Made by a program: the position numbers and the translations under genes. Shown piece after piece: positions 55,591-64,000 of a DNA stretch of 64,000 bases; the stretch's first letter is position 1; each line of letters starts with the position of its first letter. The DNA is from Auriscalpium vulgare. Taxonomy: Eukaryota > Basidiomycota > Agaricomycetes > Russulales > Auriscalpiaceae. A model generated the notes under the pieces. That model was not told where the DNA came from and did no database searches. It worked only from the letters and a program-made list of their open reading frames with translations. The stretch covers positions 1,426,001 to 1,490,000 of the forward strand of contig JAHBBC010000015.1 of assembly GCA_019915015.1 (NCBI GenBank). Reading direction: 5' to 3'.

Positions 55591-57426
55591 ATGGAGGCCG
55601 AGTATGCATGGCAGCCTCCTGTGTATGGCACGACTCAACCACCGAAGCTTGTTCATCAAGCAGATTTAAAATCAGACCCAGGGTTCCCCGAGAATTTTGC
55701 TCGTTCAGCAAAGTGGTAGGTTCCTCTTTCTGCAACTCACCGAAGCTCTTTGAAACGACTACAGGTGTCCTGATGGATCTCTCGCCCTGGCGCACTGCGA
55801 AAATCGAGCTATGCAATACCTGGACTTGTACGTCTTGCCTCTGAGAATCGTGACGCGCACTTACCCGATGGGTAGACCGCCTGAGCTCCTAGATCTAACT
55901 CTTGTCCAAGCTTGTGAGCATGACTAGAGTCAGGATGATGCCGACGTGACTCTCTGCCTCAATAGCCACGCCTGTATTGCGTTCCTTCCCGCAAGCCGCG
56001 CCGGTCCTTGACTTTGCATGGTATCCAAGAGCAACTCCTCGGGATCCATCATCATTTTGCTTCGTCGCTTCCGTCAAGGAGACTCCGGTGAAGCTGCTTG
56101 ATGCATCGGACGGTCGAGTGAGGTTGATTCTGACTAGTTTTTGCTTGGCGCTGAAGTCATCGTCTCTTGCGTTACAGCTGCGAGCATCCTATAAGATCGT
56201 GGACCACAGAGAGCGTCAAGTCGCGCCTCACAGCCTCGCTTTCAACAACTCAGCGAGCAAGTACGTGTCGTATCCTTCTGTTTGTTGGTATGTCTCTCCA
56301 GCTAACGCGCAACTAGACTATATTGCGGATTTGAAGACGCAATCGAGATCTTCGATCTCAATTACCCCGGCGCGGGCACCCGTTTGGCGACGACTCCATC
56401 GCGGAAGAGCAAAGACGGGCTGAAAGGTCAGCTCATGATTCGACAATATTCCGACAAATTCTTAATGGTCGTGACAGGAATCGTCTCCGCACTCGCCTTC
56501 TGCCCTTCATACGACCCGTCGTACAGCCTCTACGCGGCCGGATCACTATCCCACTCCCCACAAGACTCCGCAAACATCGTGCTCCTCAGCGAAGACACCG
56601 GTGACAAACCCGTGGGCTGGGTCGGCGATGGAACTGCTAGTGTCACCCAGGTGCGTCATTATTATCATACTGTCCGTCCCTTCTGATCAAGAACCGAAGC
56701 TTGCGTTCAATCCCATGAAACCCCATATCTTGTATGCGTCTTTCCGGCGACGTGACGCGATATGCAGCTACGATCTGCGCGGCGACACTGGCGCGCCGCT
56801 GCAGACATTCCTGCGCCCAGCAGGCTCCGCAGTCACCAACCAACGGCTCCGGTTCGACGTTGATTTCAGCGGGCGCTGGCTGAGCGTCGGCGATCAGGTG
56901 CGTGGCCCGAGTCCCACGTCTATCGGTCCAACTGACACCACTCGTGTACGCGCTTCCAGCAGGGCTCCATCAGCGTGTTCCCGCTCGACGAGGGCACATC
57001 CGACGACCCGGCGGCCAGTGAGAGCGCGGCGTACGAAGTCGGCCCTGCGCTGACCTTTTCCGCCCACCAAGGTCAGCCGCGTGGTCTCTCCATATCCACA
57101 CTGACATCCAGCTTCCTTCCATGCCACTCATAGACGCTGTGGGGTCCGTCGCCTTCCACCCGCTGCGCCCTCTCCTCTTATCGGTCTCCGGCTCGAGGCA
57201 TTTCGACCTCAACAAGGCAAGCAGGCATCCGAGCCCCTCCACCGCTTCTTCCTCGTCGGAATCCGGCTCCGACGCGGGTGACGAGGAAAGAGGAGAAGCA
57301 GGCGCAGGGACCCAGGGCGAGGGAACGGGGAGACGGGTGCGGGTGCCGCGCAGGCGTGTGCAGCCCGTCGCCCGCGATGCATCATGCAGGCTGTGGGACT
57401 TTTCGCCCGCGGATAAGCATCTATGA
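55591..57426 (+). CDS. TCAB1/WRAP53-type WD-repeat protein
   Basis: Ten exons (55591-55715, 55765-55827, 55876-55913, 55966-56117, 56178-56260, 56317-56426, 56478-56650, 56700-56897, 56963-57071, 57134-57426) encode 447 residues. Landmarks are AKWCPDGSLALAHCENR, PVLDFAWYPRATPRDPSSFC, FVASVKETPVKLLDASDGR, SLAFNNSASKLYCGFEDAIE, LAFNPMKPHILYASFRRRD and DAVGSVAFHPLRPLLLSVSG. This order matches WRAP53, which binds the CAB box of scaRNAs and telomerase RNA in animals. A disordered acidic then basic insertion (about 65 residues, SSSSESGSDAGDEERGEAGA to RVRVPRRRVQ) splits the last WD repeat before RDASCRLWDF. In fungi the role is less defined. Confidence 0.88.
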
Positions 57427-58025
57427 TGTGCGCGTCGTCCTATCGTGCACATCTCGCGCCAGTGTCCGGTTCGGAGTGAATGCACGCAAGATAGGAGCTG
57501 GCGAATGTCAATCTCGATGTGACGCTTCCATGACAGACGGGAGTAGGAAATATAGTTATACAATTGCGCGCGCGCTGCAGGAGTGTCCGGGCACCTCAAG
57601 GAGACGGCGCGGCGGGAGTAAAGACTTCGAAACGCGTATCTACTAGTGAACAACAAGACATGCTACCGTGACGATGCTGAAGAGGAGATGTGTGCCTAAT
57701 GCTATACTACGGAGTGAACAAAATGTGTAACTACTTGTAACTACTGATTCAGACGATGGTAAGTGGGCGCGGACATGTACGTAACGTATGCAAGACACTG
57801 GACATTGTAACTACTGTAAACTACTCTTGAAATGACAGACAGGCACGGGTGGGGACAGGGGGGCACGCAAACACTGGAGAATCCAAAACGGGGGCACATT
57901 GACGGGACATGAGTACGTATGTAGGGAGGAAAGATACCGGGGGCCCTAGAAGCGTTTGACGGAGAAAAGAAGGACATTCATGGCGAGCTCGGGTCGGCAA
58001 TGACTTTGTCGGCGTAGAGAATGCA
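57427..58025. other. Intergenic, convergent 3' ends
   Basis: The WD gene and transportin converge here. Repeated TGTAACTACT-type words occur at 57727-57745 and near 57808-57825. No gene is supported. Confidence 0.5.
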
Positions 58026-61000
58026 TCAGACGCCGTATCGCGCCGCCAAGCGTTCTTGTATTGCGGGCGGGAACGTCGCGACCTGCGCCTGCCACCCCGC
58101 CGCGTCGTGGGCCTTGAACCCAGTCAATATCGTCTCGAACATCGAGTTGAGCTCCGAGGAGGGTGTGTTCCAGCGGACAATCGCATTGCAGAACCACAAC
58201 AGGCTCTGTATACCACCATCAACAATCTTCACGACGCGATGACAAGCTACGTTCAAACGTACCTTCGTGATGCCCATGGGGTTCGCTTGCACGAGCGTGC
58301 ACAGGCCGCGGAACGCCGAGTCCTTCTCCTCGTTGTCCCGGATCTCGTACAGCGCCTGGCACCACGCCTGCGCGAATTCGGGCAGGAGAGGCGCGACGAG
58401 GCTAGGGTGCATAAGCCCGATGCGCCCAATCGACACGGCCGCGTTCTCGTGCAGGCTGCGTGGGGCCTTCGGGTGGAGCAAGATGGGGACGAGCCGCGAG
58501 ATGAGGTGCTGAACCCAAGGGCGGAATTCGGGGTCATCTATCCCAATGCGCTTTAGTACATGGCGTGCCGCATAAGGACAGCGGCTGCACGTACCTCTGC
58601 CATAGCGCAGCGCGACCTCGCCGACGGACCACGCGGCGTTGTTACACGCGCTGATGAATTCCATCTTCGGCTCGGGGTCGAGCTGCAAGATGAGCTCCTG
58701 CATGATCTCCGGCATGTGTGGACGGAGCATTGGGAAGCACGACATCGCGAGGTCGCCGACGAGTGCGTACGCGGACTGCCGCACAGGCGCCTGCGGGTGC
58801 TTCAGGCACAACGTTATGAGCTGGAAGAACGCAGGCTGGCTGTTCTCGATGGCCGGCTTGAGCTGCATGCCGAGGCCCTGCGTGAGCCCCGAAAGCAGGT
58901 CGAGTGCGACGACGAGGAACGTCTTGTCTGGCTCGTCGAGGTCGGGGTTTTGTTGGTATGTCTGGTATTGCACGATCGAGGTGCGCGCAATGTTGACGCA
59001 GCGGTCGAAGACAGGCCCGGAATATGGAAGGAATGTTTGACCCATGGCGATGGTGACGGAGGCGAGGCACTGACGCATAGATCTGCCGGTGAGCATAGCG
59101 GGCGTCGTGACATCATCAGACATACCTCAAGAAGCGGGATCAGGTCCTCGTCGTCGTCCTTCACCTTCGTCCACTTGCCCAGTAGTGGCGGCAACAAAAT
59201 CTCGACATACATGGGGTTTTGAAGCGCTGTTCCTACGGCGTCGGCCAGCGTGCCCACGGCGTCATAGAGAATCAGCATGTTCTTCGCTTGATACTTGTCG
59301 AAGGCAAAAACGAGATTCCGTAGCACGGGCTCGAGGTAGGGCGCAAGCTCGGCCCCTGCGTCTTCCTCCAGCGTCGCAAATGCGCTGCATCCGGCCTCTT
59401 GGACGCGCTTGTTGTTATCCAAGACCATTCGCAACAACTAAAGGAGAAATGTCGGTTAAACGCGCAGATAAAGTGAGTTTGTGAGGCACGTACTCCCTCC
59501 ATGGTCGGGATGAAGAACTGATTCTTGTGTTCATCAGAAATTGGCTGCGTGCACCAACTCGCGTACCGGCCAAGCGTCCAGCAAGAGATAGACCGGACGA
59601 GAGGCTGCAAATGAATCAACCTCGGTACCGGTCATCTGATGTGTGCAGCCAAACACACCTTGGGATCGTTCAGCGAGCTGATCAAGTACGGTACGAGAGT
59701 GGGCAGATGTGGCTCAACAGCCTCGATGCAGCCTGCAGCACCGCAGGACTGTCAGCAACATCCTCAAATAACACTCTTTGCAACGCACCTTCCGCGACAG
59801 CACCAAGAGCCAAGATCGCGCTCTCTCGCTGAAGCCACTCAGCGCTCCAGAGCTTCACCTTCAGCGGCTCGAGCATCACATTGAGGAGCTCCGAGCCGAA
59901 GCGCACCGCGAGCACGTCGAGTGCAGCAGCCGCGCACTTGCGCAAATTCCACTCCGTCGACATCTCCTCCGCCCAATCCTCGTCGTCCATCTCGTCATCA
60001 TCGAACTCGTCGTCGACATCGTCGAGCTGCTCCTCGCCGTACGCACCAACCTTCTTCGTCGTAAGCTCGCCGTTGCCGGAACCCGCACCGGCGCTCGTGC
60101 CGTCACGGTCGAAGCCGTGTGTCTTGCCGCCGTAATGGCGCGGCTTGATGTCCGTCTCCTTATCCGGCACCGCCGCGTCCTCCTCGTCGTCCGCGTCGAG
60201 CCAGAGCAGGTCCTCCTCGCTGTAGACCATGCAGTCGAGCAGCACGGGCGCGACGCGCGGGAGTAGCGGGTGCAGGTACGCCGCGAGGTCTGGATCCTCC
60301 GCGAAGGTGAGCCAGAACTCGCATGCCTCGAGCGCGACGATGTCGTGCTTGTCCTTCGTCGAGAAGAGCATGTACTCTGCGACGTTGCCGAGCTCCGGCA
60401 TGAGCTTGTCGGGCCGCGAAGCGAGCAGGAGGACAAGCGCCTGGCAGACGTGGCGGCGCACAGTTGGGTCCTGGTCGGACGCGCACTTGAAAAGGCAGGC
60501 GATGAATGTGTCGATGTGCGCGAGGAGCGCGTTCGCGCTGATGGGCACAAAGTAAGAAAGGCATGCGACTGCGTGCGAGCGGATCTTCGAGTTGGTGTGC
60601 TCGGTGAGCACGAGGAACTTGGGCACCATGTAGTCGAGCGGGAAGGTCCCGTTGATCTCCACGTCGAGCTTTCGTGGGTAGTCTTCGCATGCCTTTTCAA
60701 GCACGAAAAATGCAGCCTAAGATGAAACACGGGTGATCAGCGTTATGTCCAAGATGTAAGCGAGCGAAGTGGAAGAGAAACGCATTACAGATGCAAATAT
60801 GAAAGGTGCATCTCGGCGATTAGACCATCAAACCGAAATAATGTAAATATGTTGAGATCGTGTGTCATTATCGACACATGAGATTAACGTCATATGGCAG
60901 GAGCGGGCGTCGGGTCGGGGCCCTGCACACCGAGTACATAGTGATGGATATATCAATTAGCAGTCAACGGGCCACGGACGATCCGTGGGGAATGTCTCCC

Positions 61001-61681
61001 GATCAATAGAGCCAGGGCCAAATTGCTCAATCAAAAGACGGAAACGCGTCGAGACGCGGTGTGGCTGAAGGGGAATCGGAAGTGGCCCAGCTCTGTTACC
61101 GGCGGGCCACAGGGCCACAGAGACAAGAGGCGCACGCATCGCAAGTGGACGAGGAAACGGATGGCCACAGCACGGAACAAACGACTCACCTCTTGTTGAT
61201 TTTCATCAGTAGCATCGAGCTGACCGACAAGCTGCATTAAGCACTCCGGCCAGCCCCTGGGCTCGAGGATTCCAAGGAAAGCGACGATGCCCTGGCCGGC
61301 AGCGTTGCGGATCATCTCGCTGGCGTCGCTGAAGGCCTGGAGGAGGGCGGCCTTGACGAATGCGAGGACGTCTGGGGCGGCGCGAAAGACGAGGCGGGCA
61401 TTGTTCTTGAGGAGGTAGCCTGCGATGGTCCTGATGCGGTCCTCTTCGTTGGTAAGGGAGGTGAGAATGTACGCGAGGTAGGCGATGTAGTCTGGTGCGC
61501 GGGTGAACGAGTTGAGTTTCTGGGGACGGGCAGGCGGTGGTAAGCGGTCGAAGCGCGCAAGAGACAAAGAGAGACTGACATGAGTGATGTTGCGCTGGGA
61601 TTGCTGCTGCGTGGAGGTGGATTCGTGGATTGTCTGAAGAATTTCGTGGAGACTTGCTTCCTGCGGGGACCAGTAGCTCAT
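58026..61681 (-). CDS. KAP104: Transportin (karyopherin beta-2, Kap104)
   Basis: Nine exons (61681-61580, 61519-61190, 60716-59789, 59732-59659, 59604-59494, 59437-59126, 59069-58595, 58537-58263, 58205-58026) encode 928 residues, the family length. It starts [24 protein letters not shown] repeats run throughout, with motifs such as [19 protein letters not shown] and [20 protein letters not shown]. The acidic loop of HEAT 8 is at about residues 372-395 ([20 protein letters not shown]). The C-terminus is [13 protein letters not shown]. Transportin imports cargoes with PY-NLS, such as Nab2 and Hrp1 in yeast, under Ran control. Intron 2 (60717-61189) is 473 bases, far longer than the others (44-60). 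Confidence 0.95.
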
Positions 61682-62209
61682 GGTGTGCGCGTAAAAGGGT
61701 CGAGCAAGGTTCAGACGCGCTCAGCGTCTTCAATAAACCTCCGTGATGTCGCAGTCACGCCGTTACCCCCACACTGTCACATCTCGTCACTCTTCGCGGC
61801 GTACGGCACTTCGTCTTCCCGGTCCACTTTCCCCTCCCACGTCGACGGCGAGCTGCGTCACTCGCACAACGTACACGAGCCCGTCACGCCCTGCCTTTGT
61901 CTCTTCCAGCCCTCCTGGCTCGCACTCTTGCATCCTTGTTGGCCGCCTTATCATTCAAGACGCCCATCCGATGATCTGGCACAGAAGAAAAAAGCCTCTG
62001 CATCATCATTAGGGGAGCTCAGAGTAGACCGTTTTCGTTTCCGTTTCGTTTTCAAACGCCTTTCGTTTTCGATTCGGCCCGCGGCATAAGTGACCCGATG
62101 TGTGACAATCGTGTGACTTTAGGTGACGCTCGCGTTGTGCGGCGTCTTCGTGTCTCACACACTCATTCCCTCGCGATACCTCCTTAATCTACACTCTCCT
62201 ACTCTCTTA
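61682..62209. other. Divergent promoter region
   Basis: It separates the starts of transportin (61681, minus) and the trihelix-like gene (62210, plus). Contains TTTTCGTTTCCGTTTCGTTTTC tracts around 62033-62070. No gene is supported. Confidence 0.5.
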
Positions 62210-63357
62210 ATGCCCCGGAAACGCGGCCGCTCGGACTCCGACCAGCCTGAGACAGCTCCGGGCAAGAAATCCCGTGAGGAGAACATCAGCTGGGGCACAA
62301 ATAAGAAGCCAAATGAGCTGCTCCTGCAGCTCATCACGGAGCTCGAACAGCCGCAAAATCGCAAGGTTATGTTTGGTAACAAGCGTGGTGAGGTATGCAG
62401 GTGGCCCACGCATCATCTGGGCTTTGTTACTGACATCTTTCCAGAAGAAAAGCGGAGAAAGTAAGGTCGCAGCGGGTCAGCGGCTTGCTCGCATCCTCTG
62501 GAAGGATGCTCCGGACTCGGATTTCGTCAGTCTGGGAGCAAAGGTGCTCGGGAAAATAAATCAGTATGTCCATACCTTATTGGATGCCTCATACGTGCTC
62601 ACAGGCTTGTGTAGGCTACGCATCACCTATCACTCCAAGGTTCGGCGCATTAAGTGCACGGGTGGAGGTGTCCTCACTGGGAATGAGGCCATCGTCGACA
62701 CAGGTGATGCCGACGATGGTCCAGATGAGTATTTGGTCTGCTACATAGGGCCAGATGGCCCATCCGAGGATACCGATGCACGCCACAAGAATATCTGGCG
62801 TAAGTTCATTTTGTGATCTCCGATGAGCACGCTGGAGGCTAACACATCCTGTGCAGAGGAGATCGAGGCCGAGTTCGCTGTCTTCCCCCGAATTCACGCG
62901 ATCCTTGCCACCCGCCCAAATGAAAACCCGATCATCATCACGACTGGGGTTGGTCCGGACGGTCACCGCACAGTGCACTATCAGCCTCCCGACGACGCGC
63001 CACCTGTGCGGCAACCGCGCGAAGAGGACATAGACCCCGTCCTACGCGTTCACGATGGCCCGGCGCCTCTCGCGCAAGACTCTTCTGCGACCGCACCCGC
63101 CCGGGATCGCCACCGCAGACGCCACACACTCCCAAAGAGAACCGCGTGCCGCCCTCGTCGCAAGCAAGTGCGAAGAAGACTCCCGCACACCTGTCGGAAG
63201 AGAAGCTGGAGAGCTTGAAGGGTCGCTTCAAGCCCACGTCACGCACCGGCATTCAAGACATACTGAAGGAGTCCATCGAGTAAGTAATACTAGTTGTTGG
63301 TAATGCACGTGGACTAATTCATGTGGCAGGCGTAGCTTTGCGGTGTCAAAGGAAGTC
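62210..63357 (+). CDS. Trihelix/Myb-like family protein, first copy
   Basis: Exons 62210-62392, 62445-62563, 62615-62799, 62857-63279 and from 63330. It starts MPRKRGRSDSDQPETAPGKK (NLS-like). The family blocks follow: ISWGTNKKPNELLLQLITEL and KKSGESKVAAGQRLARILW, then FVSLGAKVLGKINQLRITYH and KVRRIKCTGGGVL, then EYLVCYIGPDGPSEDT and FPRIHAILATRPNENPIIIT. Together these resemble a trihelix-like DNA-binding module expanded in agaricomycetes and perhaps transposon-derived. A one-base loss in the CCCGCCCGGG run (63096-63105) shifts the frame in this copy; the other frame then reads GSPPQTPHTPKENRVPPSS and EKLESLKGRFKP, and is clearly the real one. After RSFAVSKEV (63357) the sequence jumps back to the repeated segment. 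Confidence 0.65.
62526..63167 (+). repeat. Direct repeat, copy A (642 bp)
   Basis: The segment beginning GTCAGTCTGGGAGCAAAGGT is repeated at 63358-64000 with period about 832. The only differences I found are three single-base indels in short homopolymer runs. Confidence 0.9.
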
Positions 63358-64000
63358 GTCAGTCTGGGAGCAAAGGTGCTCGGGAAAATAAATCAGTATG
63401 TCCATACCCTTATTGGATGCCTCATACGTGCTCACAGGCTTGTGTAGGCTACGCATCACCTATCACTCCAAGGTTCGGCGCATTAAGTGCACGGGTGGAG
63501 GTGTCCTCACTGGGAATGAGGCCATCGTCGACACAGGTGATGCCGACGATGGTCCAGATGAGTATTTGGTCTGCTACATAGGGCCAGATGGCCCATCCGA
63601 GGATACCGATGCACGCCACAAGAATATCTGGCGTAAGTTCATTTTGTGATCTCCGATGAGCACGCTGGAGGCTAACACATCCTGTGCAGAGGAGATCGAG
63701 GCCGAGTTCGCTGTCTTCCCCCGAATTCACGCGATCCTTGCCACCCGCCCAAATGAAAACCCGATCATCATCACGACTGGGTTGGTCCGGACGGTCACCG
63801 CACAGTGCACTATCAGCCTCCCGACGACGCGCCACCTGTGCGGCAACCGCGCGAAGAGGACATAGACCCCGTCCTACGCGTTCACGATGGCCCGGCGCCT
63901 CTCGCGCAAGACTCTTCTGCGACCGCACCCGGCCCGGGATCGCCACCGCAGACGCCACACACTCCCAAAGAGAACCGCGTGCCGCCCTCGTCGCAAGCAA
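63358..64000 (+). repeat. Direct repeat, copy B (at least 643 bp)
   Basis: Copy B carries one extra C in the CATACCC run at about 63405, one G fewer in the ACTGGG run at about 63778-63781, and one extra G in CCCGGCCCGGG near 63930. The first change is intronic, the second breaks the frame, and the third restores the correct frame that copy A has lost. The copy runs off the right end of the window. Confidence 0.9.

Noticed and set aside
1..64000. Biosynthetic or defence gene cluster
   Set aside because: The genes belong to unrelated housekeeping pathways; no synthase, toxin-immunity pair, CRISPR or phage-type module was found.

Overview
The window is nuclear DNA of a filamentous basidiomycete, most likely an agaricomycete and possibly a polypore. 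Coding GC is high. Almost every gene carries several introns of 40-75 bases with GTNNGT donors and CTNA-type branch points close to the acceptor. Lineage-typical families are present: DUF6535, the fungal BTB family, MYND proteins and a trihelix-like family. No bacterial features, rRNA, convincing tRNA or CRISPR array were seen. All gene models were spliced by hand; most multi-exon models close in frame with family-typical lengths, which is the main support for the boundaries.

Region 1 (1-8.7 kb) is accessory. Three minus-strand BTB genes lie here, two of them copies from a duplication of about 2.3 kb that also carried the 5' flank and a neighbouring cyclase-family hydrolase gene. The hydrolase is intact in one copy (7934-8656) and decayed in the other (about 4030-4350). 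A GFA/CENP-V-type zinc enzyme sits between the copies. Region 2 (8.8-19 kb) holds a probable Sld7 replication factor and several Pro/Ser-rich proteins of unknown function, one with a SUMO-interacting motif and one with two NPF motifs. Region 3 (19.9-33.7 kb) has a fourth BTB gene, then Arp5 (INO80 complex), glucosidase II alpha (ER N-glycan trimming), an Msp1/ATAD1 AAA ATPase (mitochondrial outer membrane quality control) and a MYND zinc-finger protein.

Region 4 (33.7-44.5 kb) is looser: long gaps, two small unknown proteins, a berberine-bridge-like FAD oxidase, a fifth BTB gene, a protein with tandem RS-rich repeats and a small secreted cysteine-free protein. Region 5 (44.7-61.7 kb) is mostly conserved housekeeping: Dam1 (kinetochore DASH complex, with a one-base frameshift), a peroxisomal/mitochondrial carrier, the gankyrin/Nas6 proteasome chaperone, a DUF6535 membrane protein, the Erd2 HDEL/KDEL receptor, a TCAB1/WRAP53-type WD protein and transportin (Kap104). 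Region 6 (62.2-64 kb) has a trihelix-like gene followed by a near-exact partial tandem copy that runs off the window; each copy has its own single-base homopolymer indel.

The genes are independent transcription units, not an operon or an obvious biosynthetic cluster. The most unusual features are the decaying BTB-hydrolase duplication, the five-copy BTB family, the reciprocal frameshifts in the terminal duplication, and the 473-base intron in transportin.
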